From assembly GCA_027034965.1 (NCBI GenBank), contig JALVWL010000198.1:1-7832 (forward strand): DNA of 7,832 bases. The letters are read 5' to 3'. A program made the translations under genes and the position numbers. Source of the DNA: Candidatus Omnitrophota bacterium. Lineage in GTDB: Bacteria; Omnitrophota; Gorgyraeia; S143-82. The notes below the pieces were generated by a model that did no database searches, had not been told where the DNA came from, and worked only from the letters and a program-made list of their open reading frames with translations. Numbering within the stretch: the first letter of the stretch is position 1; each line of letters begins with the position of its first letter. Below are positions 1 to 6,185 of this stretch, piece by piece.

Positions 1-144
1 GGAGACAAACCCAATCCGCGCCACCAAAAGCACAGCATATGCGGTAATAAAAAACCCGACCGTATAGGATAGCATCAATAAAAGGAGCAGGAGAAAGACA
101 TACCTGTCCTTTTTCCGTTTTATTTCCAGAAAATTAAAGCGCAT
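1..144 (-). CDS. N-terminus of probable M48-family membrane zinc protease (cut by window edge)
   Basis: An open frame of 48 codons starts at ATG 144 and runs off the left edge of the window. The N-terminus begins MRFNFLEIKRKK and then has a long hydrophobic segment (about residues 16-42, rich in L, F, V and A). A short basic stretch after an 'NFLE' motif, followed by a transmembrane helix, is the usual opening of HtpX/Oma1-like M48 peptidases. M48 genes very often follow lemA directly, as here, 70 bases downstream. The HExxH zinc motif would lie outside the window, so the protease assignment rests on the N-terminal pattern and gene order. A GGGTG stretch 4 bases before the ATG is a weak ribosome site. 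It probably belongs to the mscS-lemA transcription unit. Another small membrane protein is possible. Confidence 0.6.
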   Translation of the reverse strand, partial: MRFNFLEIKRKKDRYVFLLLLLLMLSYTVGFFITAYAVLLVARIGFVS

Positions 145-214
145 ATAGCACCCAACCTAAAAAAAGCACTACCGCATCCCACAAGGGCTATGGATAGAGT
201 CGACAATCTTACGA

Positions 215-784
215 TTAAAACTCGACTTTGACCTCTTTCCTATCCTCTTCGTCGGCCTCAAACAAAGGCATCTTTTGAAAATTAAACATCCCGGCAATTA
301 TATTCATAGGGAACATCTCTATCTTGGTGTTGTAAAGGGTTGTCTCGTCATTATAAAACTGACGGGCAAACGCAATCTTGTTTTCAGTAGAGACTAGTTC
401 CTCATGGAGCCTCATCATCTGGGCATCTGCCTTGAGATTGGGGTAGCGCTCGGCCACTGCAAACAACGAACGCAGGGTCTGGCTCAGGAAATTCTCTGCC
501 TTTACCCTTTCCTCTAAATTCTCTGCGCTGACATTGATCGCCTGGGTCCTGGCCTTTATAACCGCCTCTAGCGTCTCTCTTTCGTGCTCCATATATTTCT
601 TTGCCACCTCGACCAGATTTGGTATCAGGTCATGCCTTCGCTTAAGCTGTACATCTATCTGGGCCCAGGCGTTCTTGACGCGATTCCTCAACTGGACCAG
701 GCTGTTATAGGCACCGGCCACCAGGACTACTAGTATCACTATGGTAAGCAAAAACATCAAAAATACACCCATCAAAAGAGCCAT
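215..784 (-). CDS. lemA: LemA family membrane protein
   Basis: This 189-aa protein has one N-terminal membrane helix (residues about 3-24) followed by a long helical domain. Family hallmarks are plain: YNSLVQLRNRVKNAWAQIDV from residue 26, then QLKRRHDLIPNLVE, the ENKIAFARQFYND segment near residues 134-146, and FPMNIIAGMF near 158-167. Length is normal for the family. LemA proteins are anchored in the membrane with a helical-bundle domain; the molecular role is not settled, though an association with M48/HtpX-type proteases and envelope stress is recurrent. I place the start at ATG 784, because GGAGG (790-794) sits 5 bases upstream. A GTG at 790 in the same frame overlaps that ribosome site and is unlikely. 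The gene lies 12 bases after mscS and ahead of the M48-like gene, so the three are probably co-transcribed. Confidence 0.95.
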   Translation of the reverse strand: MALLMGVFLMFLLTIVILVVLVAGAYNSLVQLRNRVKNAWAQIDVQLKRRHDLIPNLVEVAKKYMEHERETLEAVIKARTQAINVSAENLEERVKAENFLSQTLRSLFAVAERYPNLKADAQMMRLHEELVSTENKIAFARQFYNDETTLYNTKIEMFPMNIIAGMFNFQKMPLFEADEEDRKEVKVEF

Positions 785-787
785 AAC

Positions 788-796
788 CACCTCCTT
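788..796 (-). promoter_or_regulatory. lemA ribosome binding site
   Basis: On the minus strand this reads AAGGAGGTG, a near-perfect Shine-Dalgarno with 5 bases between GGAGG and ATG 784. It rules against the GTG at 788-790, which lies inside it, and overlaps the end of the upstream mscS stop codon region, which favours co-translation of the two genes. Confidence 0.85.
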
Positions 797-1645
797 TTAA
801 TCTTCTCCCTTCTCTCCTCCAATAAGATTCACCGTATAGGTCGTATAGGCAAGGTTGACGTCCGCTACACTATCCACCCATTCCAGAAATTCCTCGCTTA
901 TCCTGCTGCTCGTTCCCCTGCGTTGTTTTGTCTCTATCATATAACGCAGCGTCAATTTTACACCGCTGTCGACCACGGACACATAGACTATAGGCGTAAA
1001 TTTATTAAAGTGTATCATATAATTATTGGCCATCCGCCGCACCTTCTCCGCGACAATAGATTCCCTGTCCTGGGCCCATTTATTGCCTATCTCTAGGAGG
1101 GCCTCTTTTGCCTTCTTCCAGTTAGAGTCAAAGGTCACGACAAAACTCAATTCATTCCATATAAATTCAAATCCGCGCGTGTAATTAAAACAGGGATGCT
1201 TAAACACAAAGCTATTCGGTATATGCACTATCCTACCCGTGCTCTGCTCGGCCTCTACCCAATTCCCTATCTCAAGGAGCGTGGTCTGAAAGGTCCTGAT
1301 ATCAATGACATCGCCCTTGACCCCATTTATCTCTATCCTGTCACCAAGGTCATAGGGCTTCTTTATCAGTATAAACAGCCACCCCGCAATACAGAGTACT
1401 GCCTCCTGAAGGGCCATAGCCACCCCAGCACTGGCAATACCAAGTACGATAGAGAGATTTAGATGCGAGACAACCCGCCTACCCGCGACCACAAAAAACA
1501 GAAAGATAAAGACATAAACGATAGCCTTGCGCAGGATATGGCGCTTTTTCAGGTCCCTGACCGTATTATTCACTACCAGGACAAGGAGATGGGCAATCAA
1601 CCACAGACATAGGCCTAATAACAACAAATAGATGGCTGTGTGCAA
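797..1645 (-). CDS. mscS: MscS family small-conductance mechanosensitive channel
   Basis: At 282 aa this is close in length to E. coli MscS (286 aa). It should form a homo-heptameric membrane channel that opens under membrane tension and releases solutes during hypo-osmotic shock. Hydrophobic helices lie at about residues 3-26 and 41-56, followed by the small-residue-rich pore helix (about 62-95, including GIASAGVAMALQEAV). After the pore come the beta domain (KPYDLGDRIEINGVKGDV, 96-113; TFQTTLLE; RIVHIPNSFVFKHPCFNYTR, 138-157) and the alpha/beta C-terminal domain. The start is TTG 1645: a run of seven G bases (1651-1657 on the complementary strand) lies 5 bases upstream, and no ATG is nearby. 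LemA follows after 12 bases. A probable promoter lies in the gap upstream, so this gene likely leads the mscS-lemA-M48 unit. Whether it is the main channel or a specialised paralogue cannot be told from sequence. Confidence 0.93.
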   Translation of the reverse strand: MHTAIYLLLLGLCLWLIAHLLVLVVNNTVRDLKKRHILRKAIVYVFIFLFFVVAGRRVVSHLNLSIVLGIASAGVAMALQEAVLCIAGWLFILIKKPYDLGDRIEINGVKGDVIDIRTFQTTLLEIGNWVEAEQSTGRIVHIPNSFVFKHPCFNYTRGFEFIWNELSFVVTFDSNWKKAKEALLEIGNKWAQDRESIVAEKVRRMANNYMIHFNKFTPIVYVSVVDSGVKLTLRYMIETKQRRGTSSRISEEFLEWVDSVADVNLAYTTYTVNLIGGEKGED

Positions 1646-1670
1646 AATATCCCCCCCTTTTATTATTTAA

Positions 1671-1699
1671 ATTTTATAAAATTGCCCACCCTGTGTCTA
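1671..1699 (-). promoter_or_regulatory. Probable sigma-70-type promoter for mscS-lemA
   Basis: Reading on the minus strand, TAGACA (1694-1699; 5 of 6 to TTGACA) is followed after exactly 17 bases by TAAAAT (1671-1676; 5 of 6 to TATAAT). Transcription would start near 1664, giving a short leader of about 20 bases before the TTG start at 1645. The -10 lies inside a perfect 14-base palindrome, AATTTTATAAAATT (1670-1683), which could be a regulator site or simply AT-rich DNA. A weak 5-bp hairpin (TTGCC/GGCAA, 1682-1704) followed by TTTT overlaps it and might partly terminate the upstream unit. Confidence 0.42.
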
Positions 1700-1742
1700 G
1701 GCAAATAGTTGTTGTAACGTAGCAGTCCCTTTGGAGTCCATT

Positions 1743-2651
1743 TCACTGCTCCAGATGCCCACAGGTTATCTTCTTTAGGAACTCCACGCGAGCCTTTATA
1801 TCATTAATGGAAGCCCCCGCAATACCATCAGGGCCAAAGGATTCGACGCAAAACGATGCTATCGCAGAGGCGTAAAGCATTCCCTCTGGTATACAGGCCA
1901 TATCCAAATCCTTAGAGACAAGATATCCTAGAAGGCCGCCGGCAAAGCTATCACCTGCGCCAGTGGGATCGATTGGCTCCTCAAGGGGATAGGCAGGGGC
2001 AAATGACATATATTCCTTTGAGAAGAAAATGGCCCCGTGTTCACCCCTCTTTATTATCAGATCCCCTTTCAAGACAGAAAGGATATAATTTGCTGCCTTA
2101 ACGACATTGTTTTTACCCGATAAAAGCAGGGCCTCGCTGTCGTTTATGATAAGCAGATCTATACGGGAAAGTACGTCCAATAATAACTGTCTCTCCGAAT
2201 CTATCCAGTGGTCCATAGTATCCAGGACAACATAGTCTGCCTCGATCTGGCCCAAAAGGCCCAATTGAAGAGAAGGCGATATATTCGCCAGAAAAAGCAC
2301 CTTAGATTTCCTGTAATCCTCAATAACATCTGGATTGAAGTCTCCAAAGACCCCTAGATCCAAGTCAAGGGTTTCACGATTATTGATGTCCTGAAAATAT
2401 CTGCCTTCCCAGAAGAAAGTCTTGCCATCTTTTATCTCTATCCCCCTTGTATCGACAGAATTATCTTCGAGGAATGATATAATCTGGTCTCCCCTATCCC
2501 TGCCTACCACACCAACAATCCCTGGGGAAGTGAATTTCGATGCTGCCAGGGCAGAATACAGGGCCGAACCACCCATAACCTCAGCCACCTCACCTGTTGG
2601 GCTATGTATCCTATCAATCGCAACAGATCCAACTATCACCAGCTCCATCAT
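1743..2651 (-). CDS. PfkB-family carbohydrate/nucleoside kinase
   Basis: This 302-aa cytoplasmic kinase belongs to the PfkB/ribokinase family, which transfers phosphate from ATP to a sugar or nucleoside hydroxyl. The N-terminal IVGSVAIDRI leads to the substrate-side GG pair (residues 27-28, in EVMGGSALYSALAA). A central INDSEALLLSG (169-179) and IKRGEHGAIFF (200-210) follow. The C-terminal signature DPTGAGDSFAGG spans 228-239, with Asp234 as the expected catalytic base and GAGD as the anion hole. Length is typical. The ATG at 2651 overlaps the comEC stop codon (ATGA), with GGAAG 7 bases upstream, so translation is probably coupled to comEC; a second ATG at 2648 is possible. The substrate cannot be read from the sequence: adenosine, ribose or another sugar are all open. 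Why a sugar kinase is coupled to a DNA-uptake-type gene is not evident. Confidence 0.9.
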   Translation of the reverse strand: MMELVIVGSVAIDRIHSPTGEVAEVMGGSALYSALAASKFTSPGIVGVVGRDRGDQIISFLEDNSVDTRGIEIKDGKTFFWEGRYFQDINNRETLDLDLGVFGDFNPDVIEDYRKSKVLFLANISPSLQLGLLGQIEADYVVLDTMDHWIDSERQLLLDVLSRIDLLIINDSEALLLSGKNNVVKAANYILSVLKGDLIIKRGEHGAIFFSKEYMSFAPAYPLEEPIDPTGAGDSFAGGLLGYLVSKDLDMACIPEGMLYASAIASFCVESFGPDGIAGASINDIKARVEFLKKITCGHLEQ

Positions 2652-4015
2652 AACATCTCTTCCTTTCGATACTCAATAACTCCTAATATGAATATCAGGA
2701 TCATTAATAGAAAATAATATGCGTAAATCAAATTATCGTTTATCTGGTCATAACACAGGGGAAGCGCCCTGGGAGCCAATATCTTTGCGGCCTTAACCAT
2801 AAGAAAGGCCACCAGATTTATACCCTTTGCCCCAATAATGCCAAAGCTCAGGAAATATATCATCCCCAAAATCAAGGTAATCGTGAGCAGGAGTATAAAA
2901 AGTGGCGCCACCAGCCAGGATATAAGGGGAAAACAATGAAAGTATTTTATAATCAGAGGGGCAATGCCCAAACTAACAGCGAGAGAGACAAACCATATAT
3001 CCAAGATTCCCCTATCTTTCTTTAGAGAAAACCCAAGCAATATAGATAACACCGCTGTGAAAGACAACTGGAATCCTATACTAAAGACCTGCTGGGGAGA
3101 TATAAAAAATATAATAAATACCGTTATCCCCAATACATCGTATAAGGACCACTTGCGTTTGAGGGCCACTGATAGGAGGTAAACCAAAAACATAATCCCT
3201 GCCCGCAACAGAGAAGGGCTCTCTGGAATAAGGAAAATATAAAAGATAATAAAGGCCGCAACTATCGCTGAGGCCAGAGGATAAGGGGTAGAGATAATCC
3301 GCATAAATGTAAATACCAAACCAGTCAATATCATCAGATGCAGACCGCTTATAGCCAGGATATGACCTGCGCCAACGGCATTAAACGCTCTTCTCAGTTG
3401 ATAGAAACTTCCATCCTTTATACCGAATAGCACAGCGGATATAATACTCCTGGCATCAAGGCTGAGGTTTCTCGCCAGTACATAGGCCATATGCCTCAAT
3501 CTGTACAGAAAATAGTATAACCTACCAATAAGTACAGGTGTTGCGGATACTGTTGAGGGTATAAAAACAAATGATTTGCCAGTAAAATATACATTCATTC
3601 CTATCTGAGAGCCGACTACTGCATCACTCCACCCCGAAGGACTACGATTTATCACCCAGAAGGAAAAAGGAAAAGCCACCCTCTTGCCGCCTATCTCGAT
3701 ATATTGGCCATCGACAAGCGCCTTTTGCCTGTTGCCTATATCCAGTGTGCGTACTATTCCATGGACCGTAAATACAGTCTTGGGCGGTATAACCTCGGCA
3801 GGAGAAGAGACGATATTATAAGAAATGAATGAACCAAACCCAGCCCATATAATAGCTGAAAATACCACCAGGCCGGCCTTTGAAAACAAGGATCGCCTTA
3901 ACAGGAGAAAGGCCAAAAAGATAAAGGCAGGGACACCGATGAATAATATATCAACGCCCCACAATACTGCTGAAAGGAAAAATAGCGCAGATATCAGCCA
4001 GATACCAGGCAACAC
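2648..4015 (-). CDS. comEC: ComEC/Rec2-type competence membrane protein, short form without metallo-beta-lactamase domain
   Basis: This 455-aa polytopic membrane protein has an N-terminal hydrophobic region (about 5-70), a soluble OB-like segment (about 78-155) and the Competence domain. The domain is marked by GHILAISGLHLMIL (217-230), SLLRAGIMFL (268-277), FSIGFQLSFTAVLSI (311-325) and FPLISWLVAPL (362-372), with many membrane helices. ComEC forms the inner-membrane channel for single-stranded DNA in natural transformation. Long ComEC proteins (about 750 aa) add a C-terminal metallo-beta-lactamase nuclease domain. Here the frame ends right after a last helix with EYRKEEML, and the next gene overlaps the stop, so the domain is absent rather than frameshifted. 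The start is GTG 4015 or TTG 4012: AGGAG (4018-4022) is 2 bases from the GTG but 5 from the TTG, which favours TTG. A small HhH-like gene ends 6 bases upstream. Confidence 0.88.
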   Translation of the reverse strand: MLPGIWLISALFFLSAVLWGVDILFIGVPAFIFLAFLLLRRSLFSKAGLVVFSAIIWAGFGSFISYNIVSSPAEVIPPKTVFTVHGIVRTLDIGNRQKALVDGQYIEIGGKRVAFPFSFWVINRSPSGWSDAVVGSQIGMNVYFTGKSFVFIPSTVSATPVLIGRLYYFLYRLRHMAYVLARNLSLDARSIISAVLFGIKDGSFYQLRRAFNAVGAGHILAISGLHLMILTGLVFTFMRIISTPYPLASAIVAAFIIFYIFLIPESPSLLRAGIMFLVYLLSVALKRKWSLYDVLGITVFIIFFISPQQVFSIGFQLSFTAVLSILLGFSLKKDRGILDIWFVSLAVSLGIAPLIIKYFHCFPLISWLVAPLFILLLTITLILGMIYFLSFGIIGAKGINLVAFLMVKAAKILAPRALPLCYDQINDNLIYAYYFLLMILIFILGVIEYRKEEML

Positions 4016-4017
4016 AA

Positions 4018-4022
4018 CTCCT
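4018..4022 (-). promoter_or_regulatory. comEC ribosome binding site
   Basis: AGGAG on the minus strand begins inside the TGA stop of the upstream 59-aa frame. Spacing is 2 bases to GTG 4015 and 5 bases to TTG 4012, so the TTG is the better supported start even though GTG is the stronger codon. Its position against the upstream stop suggests translational coupling. Confidence 0.6.
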
Positions 4023-4201
4023 CACATAGCCAACAATCTCTCAATCGCCCTCTTCTCCCCAATTCCCTTAATTCTCACAAATTCGATATAGACAATACGC
4101 TGGACATCCGCCTTAAAAGATCTTAACCCCCAAAAACTCGCTAACCTTATAAAAAGCAAGGCTATTATAAATATAACAAAAAAACAATAACGAATAAACA
4201 T
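4022..4201 (-). CDS. Small membrane-anchored helix-hairpin-helix-like protein (59 aa), possible ComEA-like partner of ComEC
   Basis: This is a short frame from ATG 4201 to TGA 4022-4024. Its first part is strongly hydrophobic (residues about 5-24, YCFFVIFIIALLFIRLASFW), a likely signal anchor. The second part is charged and ends FVRIKGIGEKRAIERLLAM, where KGIGEKRA (45-52) looks like the hairpin of a DNA-binding helix-hairpin-helix motif. ComEA proteins have this plan (membrane anchor plus HhH) and work with ComEC in DNA uptake. The stop codon overlaps the comEC ribosome site, as expected of a real co-translated gene. Against it: no Shine-Dalgarno is visible before the ATG, the motif is a single short HhH instead of the usual ComEA pair, and the length is small. 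Sequence for the anchor and the GIG motif is direct; the DNA-uptake role is inference. Confidence 0.55.
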   Translation of the reverse strand: MFIRYCFFVIFIIALLFIRLASFWGLRSFKADVQRIVYIEFVRIKGIGEKRAIERLLAM

Positions 4202-4253
4202 ATTATTTTAAGACATAGAATACAGCGCTTTAACCATAACAACCGAGCTGTGT

Positions 4254-4421
4254 TTATCTCTTGCTTCTCAGCTCTTTTAATATCTCATCCAGCGTCCTGG
4301 AGATGCGTTTTAAGAGCTCGTTGTTTTCCTGGAGCATCTTGTCCTGTTTTGCCTGCTGCTTCTTTGCCTCCTGGGCCAACTTCATCATAGAAGCCATATC
4401 CTTGAACTGTCCTAGATTCAT
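4254..4421 (-). CDS. Small coiled-coil protein of unknown function (55 aa)
   Basis: The frame runs from ATG 4421 to TAA 4254-4256. AGGAGGGG (4425-4432) lies 5 bases before the ATG and a consensus extended -10 lies a further 30 or so bases upstream, so expression is well supported. An in-frame ATG at 4505 would place the promoter inside the gene and is rejected. The protein starts MNLGQFKDMASMMKLAQEAKKQQ and continues as an almost unbroken amphipathic helix with heptad-like L/I spacing (QENNELLKRISRTLDEILKEL, about 31-51) ending in basic RSKR. It has no membrane segment. The first 20 residues recall the N-terminal helix of YbaB/EbfC nucleoid proteins (NLMKQAQ-type), but the rest of that fold is missing, so I assign no function. 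It is probably the first gene of the HhH-comEC-pfkB unit; the gap to the HhH gene is 52 bases. Confidence 0.7.
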   Translation of the reverse strand: MNLGQFKDMASMMKLAQEAKKQQAKQDKMLQENNELLKRISRTLDEILKELRSKR

Positions 4422-4463
4422 ACTCCCCTCCTGTAGGTTATAGAATTTACCTTTCTTGTTCCA

Positions 4464-4472
4464 ATTATACCA
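4464..4472 (-). promoter_or_regulatory. Extended -10 promoter for the 55-aa gene and probably comEC-pfkB
   Basis: The minus strand reads TGGTATAAT: a perfect TATAAT preceded by the TGn extension. The -35 region 17 bases upstream is poor (CAAAGA), which is usual for extended -10 promoters. Transcription would begin near 4457, leaving a leader of about 36 bases that contains the AGGAGGGG ribosome site. It lies between the palindromic tail of the AAA/PD-(D/E)XK gene and the 55-aa gene, so it restarts transcription after the upstream unit. Confidence 0.72.
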
Positions 4473-4533
4473 TAGAATTCTTTTCTTCTTTGCGTTGCTA
4501 ATCAAGTATTGTTCTTTTTATCAAGAATAAAGG

Positions 4534-4615
4534 ATGAAGAATGGAGAATGAAGAATGGAGAGAAAATTTTTTATTAAATAAAAATCCTCCCTTCTCTATG
4601 CTCCATTCTTCCTCC
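4534..4615 (-). repeat. Palindromic 'aatggag' repeat behind the AAA/PD-(D/E)XK gene (copy 1)
   Basis: Two perfect tandem copies of atgaagaatggaga (4534-4547 and 4548-4561) lead into a nested palindrome. Arms aagaatggag (4551-4560) and ctccattctt (4601-4610) are exact reverse complements; inside them agagaa (4559-4564) pairs with ttctct (4592-4597), and attttttatt (4566-4575) pairs with aataaaaat (4577-4585) with one base bulged. The folded RNA or DNA would be a long imperfect hairpin. It ends one base-pair group before the stop codon of the gene (4616-4618) and has no T-run after the stem, so it is not a standard intrinsic terminator. A related copy occurs at 7623-7720 behind the second gene copy. 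Strand is given as that of the gene it follows; the structure itself is nearly symmetric. Confidence 0.8.
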
Positions 4616-6169
4616 TCAATTCATCTTCTCCCATTCAAATCCAACTATATTCCTCTCTTTACTGTCTATCTTTATCCCTATCAGATATATCGGCTTATTC
4701 TGATTTTCGTATTTCTTATAATACTGCCTCTCTTTTATTTGCTTTATCGGGCTTTCGTTCGTGTCTACCTTTATCTCGAAGATGTAGATCTTATCCTTCA
4801 TTATCATCGTCAGATCTGCCCTGCCGCGGTTGGTTACGTCTTCTGCTATCATCGTAAATCCAAGACTCTGCATATAGGCGTAAATAACACTAGCATAATA
4901 GCCTTCGTATTGGCTCAATTCGTTCTTGGTGTAGTTATGATAGGGGATGCTCGCTAAAAGACATTCTATCTCTTGTCGCAATTTTTCTATATCCGCATTC
5001 GCCAGTGCCCGATATAAATCCGTCTTCCTCTGTCTTGCTTCGTGAACTTTTAGATAATATTCCATTATGTGATCCATCAGGCTTATTCGCACCTCTTTGT
5101 TTGGCAGCCGTAATTCGTATTCGTATCCCCCAAAATCTAATTTTATCTGCTTCTCTATTGTAAGATATCCGGATTGAAATAATACTGATTCAGGCAGCAT
5201 ATTATCTATGTCAAAGCTATCCAACATTGTCTTGCTTATTCTTAATCCCGAAAGCCTTGGCACGTAAAAATTGCCCTTATCTATTACATCTATCAGAAAT
5301 TTAGGCGTACCAGTTGAAAACCAGTATGAGTCAAATTCAAATTTGTGTTTCACGAATAATAGCAGATCAAAGGGATTGTATACTAGATCCCCTAAAAAGT
5401 TATACCCATTATACCATTCCCTCACCTCTTCTAAATCAACTCCCTTTTCTCTGAAAACATCGCCAAAATAGTCCTCTAATTCTGCCTGGGTTATCCCTAA
5501 CAGATTGCCGAATTCCGGAACAAGGGTTATATCCTCTAGATTATTCAAACCAGAGAATATCCCTGCCTTGGAGAATTTGGTCACGCCTGTCAGAAGGACA
5601 AATTTTATATATGGATCCATATCCTTTATTATGGAATACAAGCCCCGCAGGATGTTTCGGTTCTCCATCGCTACTTCTATCTGGTCTATGTTGTCGATGA
5701 TGGGCTTGTCGTATTCGTCTATCAGGATTACGACCTTCTGGTTGTACTTTTCGTAGGCTCCTTTTATTAATTCTTCGAAACAATCTGAACAGCTATCCCT
5801 ATTCTTACAATTCACGCCTAATTCTTTCTGATTGTTCTCCAACAAATGCAATATCCTCTTTATCAACTCCTGCGGGCTTCTCATCTCTCCTCTAAATGAA
5901 ATATGCACAACTGGATATTTCAGAAAATCATATTTATCATAGATGTATAACCCCTTAAATAATTCCTTTTCCCCTTGAAACAGGTATTTCAAAGTAGATA
6001 CGAGCAGGCTCTTTCCAAATCTGCGCGGACGGGAGAGAAAATAATACTTGCCAGAAGTAATGAGCTTGTAAATCAGCCCTGTCTTATCTATATAGAGATA
6101 ATCTTCCTCCCTTATCTCTCTAAAATCCTGCACGCCTATGGGTAATTTCTTTGGCTTCATCATATCCAT
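4616..6169 (-). CDS. AAA-ATPase-like / PD-(D/E)XK nuclease family protein (copy 1)
   Basis: The 517-aa product belongs to the AAA-ATPase_like (PF09820) plus PDDEXK_9 (PF08011) architecture, typically present in many copies per genome and of unproven function. The opening KKLPIGVQDFREIREEDYLYIDKT (7-30) is the family signature. RPRRFGKSL (47-55) is its modified Walker A, VVILIDEYD (146-154) the Walker B, and LTGVTKFSKAGIFSGLNNL (193-211) the sensor-like segment. EWYNGYNF (251-258) and STGTP (285-289) are also typical. The C-terminal nuclease-like core has GRADL (449-453, Asp452) and IFEIK (463-467, Glu465/Lys467), followed by a Q/Y helix, so catalytic residues appear intact. A C-x5-C-x2-C cluster (Cys121, 127, 130) is unusual. 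The start is chosen at ATG 6169 with GGAG 9 bases upstream; ATGs at 6184, 6163 and 6160 are alternatives. The gene begins 2-17 bases after the ROK stop codon. A near-identical copy lies at the window end. Confidence 0.9.
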   Translation of the reverse strand: MDMMKPKKLPIGVQDFREIREEDYLYIDKTGLIYKLITSGKYYFLSRPRRFGKSLLVSTLKYLFQGEKELFKGLYIYDKYDFLKYPVVHISFRGEMRSPQELIKRILHLLENNQKELGVNCKNRDSCSDCFEELIKGAYEKYNQKVVILIDEYDKPIIDNIDQIEVAMENRNILRGLYSIIKDMDPYIKFVLLTGVTKFSKAGIFSGLNNLEDITLVPEFGNLLGITQAELEDYFGDVFREKGVDLEEVREWYNGYNFLGDLVYNPFDLLLFVKHKFEFDSYWFSTGTPKFLIDVIDKGNFYVPRLSGLRISKTMLDSFDIDNMLPESVLFQSGYLTIEKQIKLDFGGYEYELRLPNKEVRISLMDHIMEYYLKVHEARQRKTDLYRALANADIEKLRQEIECLLASIPYHNYTKNELSQYEGYYASVIYAYMQSLGFTMIAEDVTNRGRADLTMIMKDKIYIFEIKVDTNESPIKQIKERQYYKKYENQNKPIYLIGIKIDSKERNIVGFEWEKMN

Positions 6170-6185
6170 TCTATCAAACTCCATT

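Noticed and set aside
785..790. GTG start for lemA at 790
   Set aside because: The codon lies within the Shine-Dalgarno that serves ATG 784.
1682..1704. Intrinsic terminator between pfkB and mscS
   Set aside because: The TTGCC/GGCAA stem is only 5 bp with a 13-base loop; the TTTT that follows is part of the promoter palindrome. It is too weak to call by itself.
4422..4505. N-terminal extension of the 55-aa protein to an ATG at 4505
   Set aside because: It would put the TGGTATAAT promoter and AGGAGGGG ribosome site inside the coding sequence.
4534..4610. CRISPR-like short repeats
   Set aside because: There are only two adjacent 14-base units with no spacers between them; this is a tandem duplication within a palindromic element.
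4541..4957. 138-codon plus-strand frame across the repeat and the 3' end of the AAA/PD-(D/E)XK gene
   Set aside because: It is antisense to clear family motifs, starts inside the repeat, has no ribosome site and a composition set by the opposite strand.
5541..5783. 80-codon minus-strand frame inside the AAA/PD-(D/E)XK gene
   Set aside because: It is a shifted-frame shadow of the Walker B region with Arg/Pro-rich composition and no start signal.
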